A stretch of 44,284 bases of DNA from Acidiphilium sp. 37-60-79 (GTDB lineage: Bacteria > Pseudomonadota > Alphaproteobacteria > Acetobacterales > Acetobacteraceae), in contig NCBV01000017.1 of the NCBI GenBank assembly GCA_002279355.1, forward strand, positions 1 to 44,284, read 5' to 3'. Under the pieces are notes generated by a model, which was given only the letters and a program-made list of their open reading frames with translations, had not been told where the DNA came from and did not search any database. The translations under genes were made by a program, and so were the position numbers. Positions 26,542 to 35,202 of this stretch are shown piece by piece. Positions within the stretch are counted from its first letter, which is position 1, and each line of letters opens with the position of its first letter.

Positions 26542-27185
26542 CCCCCCAAGCGCGCACCGCCTTCATCCGCGCCCAAACCCGTCCCGCCCCCGCGCCGCTC
26601 TGCCCGGAAATCGCCGCCTACCAAGCGAGTGAAATCACCCCGATCTGGCAAGCCAGCGAGGATTTTCTCGACCAGCACGGCATCGCCCCGCCCTACTGGG
26701 CGTTCGTCTGGCCCGGCTCGGCGGCGTTGGCCCGCTACAGCCTCGATCATCCGGCGCATATTCAGGGCCGCCGCATCATCGATTTCGCCGCCGGCAGTGG
26801 CGTCGCGGGCATCGCCGCCCTGCGCGCGGGTGCCGCCGCCGTCACCGCCATCGATATCGACCCGATGGCCGGCGCCGCCCTTGCGCTCAATGCAGAGCTG
26901 AACGGCGTAAATCTCATGATCGACATTGCCGACCGGGTCGGCGCGGCCCTCGAAGCCGATCTGATCTTTTGTGGCGATATTTGCTATGAAGCGCCCATGG
27001 CGGCGCGCCTGCTGCCCTGGCTGCGCGGCCTCGCCCGCCATGCCGAAATCTGGCTCGCCGAACCCGGCCGAGCCTACGCCCCGCGCGACGGCTTCGCACC
27101 GCTCGCCTGCTATGACGTGCCGGTGCTGCGCGATTTGGAGAGCCGCACCACGCGAACCACCCATTTGCTCCAGCTTCTGCCGTAA
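26538..27185 (+). CDS. METTL20-like EtfB lysine methyltransferase
   Basis: The 215-residue class I methyltransferase resembles bacterial METTL20, which methylates lysines on electron transfer flavoprotein beta. Signatures are PPYWAFVWPGSAALARYSLDHP, RIIDFAAGSGVAGIAAL (motif I), VTAIDIDPMAGAALALNAELNGV, LIFCGDICYEAPMA and LAEPGRAYAPRDGFAPLACYDVP. The start codon is TTG at 26538, overlapping the ubiA stop (TTGA). The substrate assignment rests on family resemblance. It stands between ubiA and sdhC in a respiratory-chain neighbourhood. Confidence 0.85.
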   Translation: MTPQARTAFIRAQTRPAPAPLCPEIAAYQASEITPIWQASEDFLDQHGIAPPYWAFVWPGSAALARYSLDHPAHIQGRRIIDFAAGSGVAGIAALRAGAAAVTAIDIDPMAGAALALNAELNGVNLMIDIADRVGAALEADLIFCGDICYEAPMAARLLPWLRGLARHAEIWLAEPGRAYAPRDGFAPLACYDVPVLRDLESRTTRTTHLLQLLP

Positions 27186-27320
27186 ACTGCGCAGCGCCGC
27201 GCTTATATTCAGCAAGTTTTAATCTATCTGCTGCATAACTGCCACGTTGCCGTTTCATTGACCCTGACGGTTCCGGGCAGTAAGCAGGTGCAGCATTTCG
27301 TGCTTAAAGGGGATTTGGTC

Positions 27321-27755
27321 GTGGTGCAGGATGTTCGCGAAGCCCTCATGCAGGGTCGCAATTCGGACGGCAAAATGGTTCGCCGCCCTCTCTCGCCGCA
27401 TTTGCAGGTCTATCGGCCGCAAATTTCGTCAGCCTTGTCGATTTTTCATCGATTTACCGGTATCGCTTTATCGGCAGGGGCCTTGCTGCTCGCCCTCTGG
27501 CTCGGCGCTGCCGCCACCTCGCCCGGGGCATTTTCGCTCGCGCAAGCGTTGCTCGATTCGATCCTGGGCAAATTGGTGCTGTTCGGCTTCACGCTCGCGC
27601 TGTTCTATCATTTTTGCAACGGCATCCGCCATTTGCTGTGGGACGCGGGCTACGGCTTCGAGCTGCCAGTCATGCACCGCTCCGGCTATGCCGTGCTGGT
27701 CGCGACCGTCGGGCTGACCGTGCTGTTCTGGGGCATCTTTTTGGTGATCGGGTGA
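27321..27755 (+). CDS. sdhC: Succinate dehydrogenase cytochrome b556 subunit SdhC
   Basis: The 144-residue membrane anchor of complex II has three transmembrane helices. Evidence: RPLSPHLQVYRPQISSALSIFHRFTGIALS (quinone-site Ser/Arg region) and LFYHFCNGIRHLLWDAGYGFE with the haem-b histidine. The GTG at 27321 is chosen because AGGGG lies eight bases upstream and homologues begin near VQDVREAL; a TTG at 27258 would add 21 atypical residues. It is the first gene of sdhCDAB, two bases before sdhD. About 135 bases upstream must hold the operon promoter. Confidence 0.93.
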   Translation: MVQDVREALMQGRNSDGKMVRRPLSPHLQVYRPQISSALSIFHRFTGIALSAGALLLALWLGAAATSPGAFSLAQALLDSILGKLVLFGFTLALFYHFCNGIRHLLWDAGYGFELPVMHRSGYAVLVATVGLTVLFWGIFLVIG

Positions 27756-27757
27756 GC

Positions 27758-28162
27758 ATGATGACCGATAAAACCACATTACGTCCGGAAATCATGCGCT
27801 CCGCTCTTGGCCGCGCCCGTGGCTATGGGTCGGCCAAATCCGGCCTGCATCATTGGTGGGCGCAGCGCCTCACTGCCTTGGCGCTGCTGCCGCTGAGCCT
27901 GTATTTCGTCGCCTCGGTGCTGCTGCTCGCGGGCGCCAATCAAGCCGCCATGATCGCCTATATGCATCAGCCCTGGAACGCGGTTTTGTTCATCGCGCTG
28001 ATCCTCGCGTTATTTTATCATTTGCAGCTGGGTTTGCAGGTGGTGATTGAAGACTACATCCATGCCGAGGGTCGGCGTATTGCGCTCCTGCTCGCCATTC
28101 GCGCCATCACGGTGCTGTTCGGGCTGTTGGCCATCGTCTCGGTTCTCAAACTCGCCCTCTAA
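27758..28162 (+). CDS. sdhD: Succinate dehydrogenase membrane anchor SdhD
   Basis: The 134-residue protein is the second anchor subunit of complex II. It has three hydrophobic helices (WWAQRLTALALLPLSLYFVAS, AVLFIALILALFYHLQLGLQVVIEDYIH, IRAITVLFGLLAIVSVLKLAL). The motif HLQLGLQVVIEDYIH carries the haem/quinone-site residues, and GSAKSGLHHWWAQR is the usual alphaproteobacterial N-terminal signature. Two adjacent ATGs (27758, 27761) follow the sdhC stop. Confidence 0.93.
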   Translation: MMTDKTTLRPEIMRSALGRARGYGSAKSGLHHWWAQRLTALALLPLSLYFVASVLLLAGANQAAMIAYMHQPWNAVLFIALILALFYHLQLGLQVVIEDYIHAEGRRIALLLAIRAITVLFGLLAIVSVLKLAL

Positions 28163-28219
28163 CCTCGTCGGGCGGGCTATCCTGGGTTTTGACGCGGCAT
28201 TCTTTGCAAGGGTCTCATC

Positions 28220-30031
28220 ATGAACGCGATCTCCAAGCCATCGACCGGCGCTTACACCATCATCGATCACACCTATGACGTGCTGGTGGTGGGTGCCGGT
28301 GGTTCCGGCCTCCGCGCCACGCTCGGCATGGGTGCTGCGGGCCTGAAAACCGCCTGCATCACCAAAGTATTCCCCACCCGCAGCCACACCGTCGCCGCGC
28401 AAGGCGGCATCGGCGCCGCATTGGGCAGCATGGAGCCCGATGATTGGCGTTGGCACATGTATGACACGGTCAAAGGGTCGGATTGGCTGGGCGATCAGGA
28501 CGCCATCGAATATATGTGCCGCGAAGCCATCCCCGCGGTCTATGAACTCGAACATTTCGGCGTGCCGTTCAGCCGCACCGATGATGGCAAAATCTATCAG
28601 CGCCCGTTCGGCGGCCACATGAAAGATTACGGCAAAGAGCCCGTCCGCCGCGCCTGCGCCGCCGCCGATCGCACCGGTCACGCCATCCTGCACACACTCT
28701 ATCAACAAAGCCTCAAGCACGATGTCGAGTTTTTCGTCGAATATTTCGCGACCGACCTGATCATGGATGACGAAGGCCGTTGCCGTGGGGTGATGGCTTG
28801 GTGCCTCGATGACGGCACCATCCACCGCTTTCGTGCGCAAATGGTGGTGCTCGCCACCGGCGGCTATGGCCGCGCCTATCTCTCCTGCACCTCGGCCCAT
28901 ACCTGCACGGGCGATGGCGCGGGCATGGCGCTGCGCGCTGGCCTGCCCCTCCAAGACATGGAATTTGTGCAATTTCATCCCACCGGCATTTTTCCCGCGG
29001 GCTGCCTGATCACCGAAGGGGCGCGCGGCGAGGGTGGCTATCTCACCAATGCCGAGGGCGAACGCTTCATGGAGCGTTATGCGCCCACCGCCAAAGACCT
29101 CGCCTCGCGTGACGTGGTGTCGCGCTCAATGACCATCGAAATCATGGAAGGGCGCGGCTGCGGTCCGAACAAGGACCATATCATGCTGCATCTGGAACAT
29201 CTCGATCCAGCGCAGCTGCACGAACGCCTGCCCGGCATCTCCGAAACCGCCCGCGTGTTCGCCGGGGTCGATGTCACCAAGGCCGCAATTCCGGTGCTCC
29301 CCACCGTCCATTATAATATGGGTGGCATCCCCACCAATTTCCGCGCCGAAGTCCTGCGTCCCACCGCGAATGACCCGGACGCCATCGTCCCCGGGCTGAT
29401 GGCGGTGGGCGAAGCGGCCTGCGTCTCGGTGCATGGCGCCAACCGGCTCGGCACCAACTCTCTTCTCGATCTGGTGGTATTTGGCCGCGCCGCCGCGCAT
29501 CAGGCGGCGAAAATCGTCACCCCCGGCGCCAGCCAGCCAGCCTTGCCGCCGCGCGCGGGCGAAGCCTCGCTCGACCGGCTGGACGCCACGCGCCATGCCA
29601 AGGGATCATCGCACATCGCCGCCCTGCGCGATTCCATGCAGCGCACCATGCAAAACCACGCCGCCGTGTTCCGCAACTCGAAAACCCTCGCCGAAGGGGT
29701 CACCAAAATGACCGATCTTTGGCGCGGCATGGCGGACATCTCCATCGCGGATCGCGGTATGATCTGGAATTCGGATTTGATGGAAGCGATGGAGCTGCAA
29801 AATCTGATGGGCAACGCGCTCACCACCATGGTCTCCGCCGAAGCCCGCCACGAAAGCCGCGGCGCGCACGCCCATGATGATTTCACCGAGCGTGATGATG
29901 AGAACTGGATGAAGCACTCGCTCGCCACCTGCACCCCCGAGGGCGATGTGTCGCTCGATTACCGCAAGGTGCGGATGCAAACCATGACCAATGATGTTTC
30001 GGTGTTCCCGCCGAAAAAGCGCGTTTACTGA
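28220..30031 (+). CDS. sdhA: Succinate dehydrogenase flavoprotein subunit SdhA
   Basis: The 603-residue catalytic subunit oxidises succinate to fumarate in the TCA cycle. Signatures are the FAD fold [15 protein letters not shown], the covalent-FAD histidine in [58 protein letters not shown], the active-site region [24 protein letters not shown] and [21 protein letters not shown]. The C-terminal [11 protein letters not shown] is typical. Length equals the usual 590-610. AAGGGTC precedes the ATG. Confidence 0.98.
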   Translation: MNAISKPSTGAYTIIDHTYDVLVVGAGGSGLRATLGMGAAGLKTACITKVFPTRSHTVAAQGGIGAALGSMEPDDWRWHMYDTVKGSDWLGDQDAIEYMCREAIPAVYELEHFGVPFSRTDDGKIYQRPFGGHMKDYGKEPVRRACAAADRTGHAILHTLYQQSLKHDVEFFVEYFATDLIMDDEGRCRGVMAWCLDDGTIHRFRAQMVVLATGGYGRAYLSCTSAHTCTGDGAGMALRAGLPLQDMEFVQFHPTGIFPAGCLITEGARGEGGYLTNAEGERFMERYAPTAKDLASRDVVSRSMTIEIMEGRGCGPNKDHIMLHLEHLDPAQLHERLPGISETARVFAGVDVTKAAIPVLPTVHYNMGGIPTNFRAEVLRPTANDPDAIVPGLMAVGEAACVSVHGANRLGTNSLLDLVVFGRAAAHQAAKIVTPGASQPALPPRAGEASLDRLDATRHAKGSSHIAALRDSMQRTMQNHAAVFRNSKTLAEGVTKMTDLWRGMADISIADRGMIWNSDLMEAMELQNLMGNALTTMVSAEARHESRGAHAHDDFTERDDENWMKHSLATCTPEGDVSLDYRKVRMQTMTNDVSVFPPKKRVY

Positions 30032-30046
30032 TAAGGGCTCTGCACC

Positions 30047-30829
30047 ATGGCCAATCTGACGCTCCCGAAAAATAGCCAGGTCACTGGCGGCAAGACCTTC
30101 AAGGCCCCGCCCGGTGCCAAGCGGGTCAAGGCCTTCAAGATCTATCGCTGGAACCCCGATGATGGCGGCAATCCGCATACCGACACGTATGAGATCGATC
30201 TCGATGCGTGCGGCCCGATGGTGCTGGATGCGCTGATCAAAATCAAAAACGAGATCGACAGCACCTTAACCTTCCGCCGCTCCTGCCGCGAAGGCATTTG
30301 CGGCTCCTGTGCGATGAATATCGATGGCACCAACACGCTCGCCTGCCTCAAGCCGATCGAAGAGGTGAAGGAAGCCGTCGCCATCAACCCGCTGCCCCAT
30401 ATGCCGGTCGTCAAAGACCTGGTGCCCGATTTGAACCAAGCCTACGCGCAATATCGCTCGATTGAACCCTGGCTGCAGGCCGAAACCCCCGCGCCGCCGG
30501 ACGGCGAGCGGTTGCAAAGCCCCGAAGAGCGCGCCGAAATCGATGGCCTGTGGGAATGCATCCTGTGTTTTTGCTGCACCACCTCCTGCCCGTCTTATTG
30601 GTGGAACGGTGATCGCTATCTCGGCCCGGCTGTGCTGATGGCGGCCTATCGCTGGATCGCAGATTCGCGCGATGAAAATACCGGCAAACGGCTCGATGCA
30701 CTGCAAGACCCGTTCAAGCTCTATCGCTGCCATACGATCATGAACTGCACCCAAACCTGCCCCAAAGGCCTCAACCCCGCCAAAGCCATCGGCAAAATCA
30801 AGCAAATGATGGTCGAACGCGAAGGCTGA
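30047..30829 (+). CDS. sdhB: Succinate dehydrogenase iron-sulfur subunit SdhB
   Basis: The 260-residue subunit carries electrons from SdhA flavin to ubiquinone. Three clusters are visible: 2Fe-2S in [22 protein letters not shown], then the [4Fe-4S] and 3Fe-4S ligands in [17 protein letters not shown] and [17 protein letters not shown]. The WNPD and [13 protein letters not shown] segments of the ferredoxin-like domain precede them. It follows sdhA by 15 bases and ends the operon. Confidence 0.98.
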   Translation: MANLTLPKNSQVTGGKTFKAPPGAKRVKAFKIYRWNPDDGGNPHTDTYEIDLDACGPMVLDALIKIKNEIDSTLTFRRSCREGICGSCAMNIDGTNTLACLKPIEEVKEAVAINPLPHMPVVKDLVPDLNQAYAQYRSIEPWLQAETPAPPDGERLQSPEERAEIDGLWECILCFCCTTSCPSYWWNGDRYLGPAVLMAAYRWIADSRDENTGKRLDALQDPFKLYRCHTIMNCTQTCPKGLNPAKAIGKIKQMMVEREG

Positions 30830-30841
30830 GCCGCACCAATC

Positions 30842-30892
30842 CCGCCCCGATCCCCGTGTTATCTCACGATCGTGTCACGGGGCGGGGCAGGC
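30842..30892. terminator. GC-rich inverted repeat after sdhB
   Basis: CCCCGTG at 30852-30858 pairs with CACGGGG at 30876-30882, flanked by further CCGCCCC/GGGGCGGGG complementarity. It begins 13 bases after sdhB and may mark the end of the sdh transcript, though a T-tract is missing. Confidence 0.4.
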
Positions 30893-31012
30893 GCGGTATG
30901 CGCGCGCAGCCACGCCGCATCCATCCCCACGCCATAAACTTCCTTGCCGATCCTAAGATTCCATGTCTACCATGCGGCGTAAATACCCACATTTCAACTG
31001 ATCGGTAACCGC

Positions 31013-32158
31013 ATGGATTCCCTGCTCGATACCCTGACCCCGTGGCGCCATCATTTGCACCGGCATCCGGAATTATCCTGCCAGGAGCAAAACACCGCGC
31101 AATTCGTCTGCGCGCGCTTGGGCGAGCTCGGTATCCCATTCGAGGCGGGCATCGGCGGCCATGGCGTGGTCGCCAGCCTACGGCGCGGCGGCAATCGCAG
31201 CGTAGGCCTGCGCGCGGACATGGATGCGCTGCCGATCCACGAAGCGACCGGCGCTTCTCATGCCTCAACCAATCCAGGCGTGATGCATGCTTGCGGCCAT
31301 GATGGCCACACCGTGTCGCTGCTCGGCGCCGCCATGCTGCTGCGCGATGATCCGTCATGGTCGGGCACCGTGCATTTGCTGTTCCAACCCGCCGAAGAAG
31401 GCTTTGGCGGCGCGCAAGCCATGATCGATGACGGCGTGCTCACCCGCTTCCCGATGGAGCGTATTTTCGGCTACCATAATTGGCCCGGCTTGGATGCGGG
31501 CACCATCGCACTCCGCCCCGGCCCGCTGATGGCCCAAGGGGCGCGCCTCGCCATCACCATCCATGGCCATGGTGGCCACGCCGCCATGCCGGACCTCACC
31601 CATGATCCCGTGGTCTGCGCGGGCCATATTCTGGTGGCCCTGCAAACCGTGGTGTCGCGCAATGTCGATCCGCTGGACGCCGCCGCCGTCTCAATCTGCG
31701 TGCTGCAAGGGGCGGACGCGGATAATCAAATCCCCGAAACCGTCGCGCTCCGGGGCACCTTCCGCGCCATGCGCCCCGCCGTGTTCGATGCCGTCGCCGC
31801 CCGCATCCAGGCGGTGATCACCAACACTGCCCTGGCCCTGGGCTGCACCGCGACGGTCGTGATCGAGCGCGGCGTCGCCGCCACCATCAACGACCCCACC
31901 GAAACCGCCCGCGCCCAACGCGCCGCCCGCGCCCTCGGCCTGCCCCTGCGCGAAGACATCCCGCCCACCATGGCGAGCGAGGATTTCGGCGCCTTCCTGC
32001 AAACCATCCCCGGCGCCTATGCCTGGATCGGCAACGGCCCCGCCACGGACGGGCAGTTTTTGCATAATGATAAATATGATTTCAACGATGCCATCCTGCC
32101 CCTCGCCGCGACCTATCTCGCCCAAATAGCGCGTGACGCCCTCGCCGCCAGCGCATGA
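31013..32158 (+). CDS. M20 family amidohydrolase (hippurate hydrolase-like)
   Basis: The 381-residue protein belongs to the M20D amidohydrolases, cytoplasmic metalloenzymes that cleave N-acyl amino acids or related amides. Metal-site motifs are HRHPELSCQE, GLRADMDALPI, HACGHDGHTVSLLGAA, LLFQPAEEGFGGA and, near the end, PPTMASEDFGAFLQTIPGAYAWIGNG. The dimerisation domain lies between (AITIHGHGGHAAMPDLTHDPV). The natural substrate cannot be told from sequence. No strong ribosome binding site precedes the ATG. About 180 bases separate it from sdhB, suggesting its own promoter. Confidence 0.9.
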   Translation: MDSLLDTLTPWRHHLHRHPELSCQEQNTAQFVCARLGELGIPFEAGIGGHGVVASLRRGGNRSVGLRADMDALPIHEATGASHASTNPGVMHACGHDGHTVSLLGAAMLLRDDPSWSGTVHLLFQPAEEGFGGAQAMIDDGVLTRFPMERIFGYHNWPGLDAGTIALRPGPLMAQGARLAITIHGHGGHAAMPDLTHDPVVCAGHILVALQTVVSRNVDPLDAAAVSICVLQGADADNQIPETVALRGTFRAMRPAVFDAVAARIQAVITNTALALGCTATVVIERGVAATINDPTETARAQRAARALGLPLREDIPPTMASEDFGAFLQTIPGAYAWIGNGPATDGQFLHNDKYDFNDAILPLAATYLAQIARDALAASA

Positions 32159-32219
32159 TCGCCGCCGAAACCCGCCCCACCCGCGCCGGGCGCATTGATC
32201 GCGGAGCCGATTAACCGGT

Positions 32220-32966
32220 TTGGAATGGTCCGAACCCGCCATCGTGCTGGATTGCGCCGTGTTCGGTGAAGCCGATGCCCGCCTGTCGCTCCTCACCGAA
32301 ACCCAAGGCGCGTGGCGCGGCCTCGTGCGCGGCGGCGCCGCACGGCGTCACGCGGCGACGTGGCAGGTCGGTAATCTGCTGGCGGCGCGCTGGGTCGCCC
32401 GCCTGCCTGACCAGCTCGGCACCCTGTCCGGCGAGCTGATCCACCCCGCCGCCGCTCTGGCCATGACCGACCCGCTCGCCCTCGCCACGCTCCGCGCCGC
32501 CTGCGCCGTCACCGCCGGTGCCTTGCCCGAGCGCGAACCGCACCAAGCCCTGTTCATCGCCCTGGCCCGCCTGCTCGCGGGCATCACCGACACCGCCCAC
32601 GCGCTCCCCGCCTTGGTCCGATTCGAGCGCGATCTCCTCGCTGATCTAGGCTACGGGCTCGATTTGCGGTGCTGTGCGGTCACCGGCAGCACCGAAAATC
32701 TCGCTTTCGTCTCGCCGCGCACCGGCCGTGCGGTATCGGCCGAAGCCGTCGGCCTCTGGCGCGCCCGCGTGTTGCCGCTCCCCGCTTTTCTCAGGCTCGA
32801 TGCCGATGAAACGCCCCCCGGCTGGTCCGCCCTGCGCGATGGTCTCGCCCTCACCGGCCATTTTCTCGCCCGCGATGCGTTCGGCGCGCATCACGCCCCG
32901 CTTCCCTGGTCGCGCAGAGCGCTTTATGAGCAGATCGCCCGATTGGCGGAGACTGAAAATGCCTGA
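32220..32966 (+). CDS. recO: DNA repair protein RecO
   Basis: The 248-residue protein is the RecO mediator that loads RecA on SSB-coated DNA in the RecFOR pathway. The N-terminal OB-fold (EPAIVLDCAVFGEADARLSLLTETQGAWRGLVRGG, then TWQVGNLLAARWVARL) and the helical C-terminal part (LVRFERDLLADLGYGLDLRCCAVTGS, FVSPRTGRAVSAEA) match the alphaproteobacterial family. The start codon is TTG at 32220. It overlaps parC by eight bases. Confidence 0.92.
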   Translation: MEWSEPAIVLDCAVFGEADARLSLLTETQGAWRGLVRGGAARRHAATWQVGNLLAARWVARLPDQLGTLSGELIHPAAALAMTDPLALATLRAACAVTAGALPEREPHQALFIALARLLAGITDTAHALPALVRFERDLLADLGYGLDLRCCAVTGSTENLAFVSPRTGRAVSAEAVGLWRARVLPLPAFLRLDADETPPGWSALRDGLALTGHFLARDAFGAHHAPLPWSRRALYEQIARLAETENA

Positions 32967-35202
32967 TGATCACCGCGGCGTGGTGCACGACGCGCCCCTC
33001 GCCGAAGCCCTGTCCGAACGCTACCTTGCCTACGCGCTATCCACCATCATGGCGCGCTCGCTCCCCGATGTCCGCGATGGGTTAAAGCCGGTGCATCGTC
33101 GGCTGATCTACGCGATGCGCCAACTCAAGCTCGATCCCGGTTCCGGCTTCAAAAAATGCGCCCGCGTGGTCGGCGATGTCATGGGTAAATTCCACCCGCA
33201 CGGCGATATGTCGATCTACGAAGCCCTCGTCCGCCTCGCCCAGGATTTCGCCTCGCGCTACCCGCTGATCGAAGGCCAAGGCAATTTTGGCAATATCGAT
33301 GGCGATAACGCCGCCGCCATGCGCTACACCGAAAGCCGCATGACCGAGATCGCGAGCGCCCTGCTCGATGGTATCGATGAAGACACGGTCGATTTCCGCG
33401 CCACCTATGACGGCGAAGACAGTGAACCCGTCGTGCTGCCCGGCGCCTTCCCAAATTTGCTGGCCAATGGCGCCACCGGCATCGCCGTCGGCATGGCCAC
33501 CTCAATCCCACCCCATAATGCCGGCGAACTCTGCGATGCCGCCTTGCATCTGATCAAACATCCCGCCGCCAGCACCGATGATCTGCTCCGCATGGTGCAA
33601 GGCCCGGATTTCCCCACCGGCGGCGTGCTCGTCGAAGACCGCGCCACCCTCTGCGCCGCCTACGAGACTGGCCGTGGCTCGCTGCGGGTGCGCGCCCGCT
33701 GGAGCAAGTCAGACCTCAAGCACGGCATGTGGCACATCGTGGTCACCGAAATCCCCTATCAGGTGCAAAAATCCCGCCTGATCGAACAGGTCGCCGAATT
33801 GCTGGCCGACAAAAAACTGCCGCTGCTCGGCGATATTCGCGATGAAAGCAGCGATCAATTGCGCATCGTGCTGGAACCCAAAGGCCGCACCGTCGATCCC
33901 GACATGCTGATGGCCAGCCTGTTTCGCGCCACCGCCTTCGAACAGCGATTCTCGATGAATATGAACGTGATCGATGCGGATCGCACCCCGCGCCTGCTCG
34001 GCCTCAAACCCATGCTGCGCGCCTGGCTCGATCATCGCCACGAGGTTTTGCTCCGCCGCTCGCGCCATCGCGGCGCCGCCATCGCCCGGCGGCTGGAAAT
34101 TCTCGATGGCTATCTCGCGGTCTTTCTCAATCTCGATGAGCTGATCCGCATCATCCGCACCGAAGACGAACCCAAACCCGTGCTGATGGCCGCCTTCCGC
34201 CTCACCGAAATCCAGGCCGAAGCGATCCTGAATATGCGCCTGCGCAGCCTGCGCCGCCTCGAAGAAATGGAGTTGCGTGCCGAACACGCCAAACTCACCG
34301 CCGAAGCCGCCAGCCTCGCCGCCCTACTCAATGATCCAGCGCTGCGCTGGAGCACCATCGCCGCCGAAATCAAAACCACCCGCACCCGCTTTGGCGGCGG
34401 CAAAATCGGTGCGCGCCGCACCACCATCGATGGCGCCGCCCCCGTGGTCGAGGTCGCCGCCGAAGCCTTCATCGAGCGCGAAGCGATCACCGTCATTCTC
34501 TCGGACAAAGGCTGGATTCGCGCGATCAAAGGAACAATAAAACCGGCCCCCGGCGCCGATAGCGACTTGCGCTTCAAGGAAGGCGACCGGCTGAAATCCC
34601 TGCTCGCCTGTGAAACCACCGACCGGCTCACATTGTTCGCCACCAATGGCCGGGTCTATTCGCTCCGCGCGGGCGATCTGCCGCGTGGCCGTGGCGATGG
34701 CCAAGCCATCCGCTTGCTGATCGAACTCGGCAACGAAGATGATCTGCGCACCCTGTTCGTCGCCGACCAAGCCGCGAAATATCTGCTCGCCAGCAGTGCC
34801 GGGCGCGGTTTCATCCTCAGCGGCGCCGAACTCGCCGCCGAAAAACGCACCGGCAAGCAGCTTCTCAGCCTCAAACCCGGCGAGGAAGCCTTGCTCATCC
34901 GCCGTGTGTCGGGCGATCATTGCGCCGTCATCGGGCAAAATCGCAAGCTGTTGGTGTTCCCCAGCGCACAAATCCCGGAAATGGCCAAAGGCCAAGGCGT
35001 CGCCTTGCAAAAATACAAGGATGGCGGCCTCGCCGATGTGAAATTCTTTAACCATACCGACGGTCTGAGCTGGGTGCTGGGCGAAAAAATCCGCACCGAA
35101 ACCAACCTCACCCCCTGGCTCGGCGCGCGCGGTAGCGCAGGCAAATTGCCGCCCAGCGGCTTCCCGCGCACCGGATTATTCGGGATCGATGGCCCAGGCT
35201 AA
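32959..35202 (+). CDS. parC: DNA topoisomerase IV subunit A ParC
   Basis: The 747-residue protein is the DNA-cleaving subunit of topoisomerase IV, which decatenates chromosomes. Motifs: YLAYALSTIMARSLPDVRDGLKPVHRRLIYAM, KKCARVVGDVMGKFHPHGD and the catalytic tyrosine in AAAMRYTESRMT (Tyr123). FQIEAIL-like TEIQAEAILNMRLRSLRRLE leads into a beta-pinwheel C-terminal domain (LSDKGWIRAIKG, LFATNGRVYSLRAGDLPRGRGDGQ). The quinolone-region sequence is HPHGDMSIYEALVR, with Met where E. coli ParC has Ser80. The ATG at 32959 overlaps the recO end. It overlaps the next gene by 14 bases, indicating a compact operon. Confidence 0.96.
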   Translation: MPDDHRGVVHDAPLAEALSERYLAYALSTIMARSLPDVRDGLKPVHRRLIYAMRQLKLDPGSGFKKCARVVGDVMGKFHPHGDMSIYEALVRLAQDFASRYPLIEGQGNFGNIDGDNAAAMRYTESRMTEIASALLDGIDEDTVDFRATYDGEDSEPVVLPGAFPNLLANGATGIAVGMATSIPPHNAGELCDAALHLIKHPAASTDDLLRMVQGPDFPTGGVLVEDRATLCAAYETGRGSLRVRARWSKSDLKHGMWHIVVTEIPYQVQKSRLIEQVAELLADKKLPLLGDIRDESSDQLRIVLEPKGRTVDPDMLMASLFRATAFEQRFSMNMNVIDADRTPRLLGLKPMLRAWLDHRHEVLLRRSRHRGAAIARRLEILDGYLAVFLNLDELIRIIRTEDEPKPVLMAAFRLTEIQAEAILNMRLRSLRRLEEMELRAEHAKLTAEAASLAALLNDPALRWSTIAAEIKTTRTRFGGGKIGARRTTIDGAAPVVEVAAEAFIEREAITVILSDKGWIRAIKGTIKPAPGADSDLRFKEGDRLKSLLACETTDRLTLFATNGRVYSLRAGDLPRGRGDGQAIRLLIELGNEDDLRTLFVADQAAKYLLASSAGRGFILSGAELAAEKRTGKQLLSLKPGEEALLIRRVSGDHCAVIGQNRKLLVFPSAQIPEMAKGQGVALQKYKDGGLADVKFFNHTDGLSWVLGEKIRTETNLTPWLGARGSAGKLPPSGFPRTGLFGIDGPG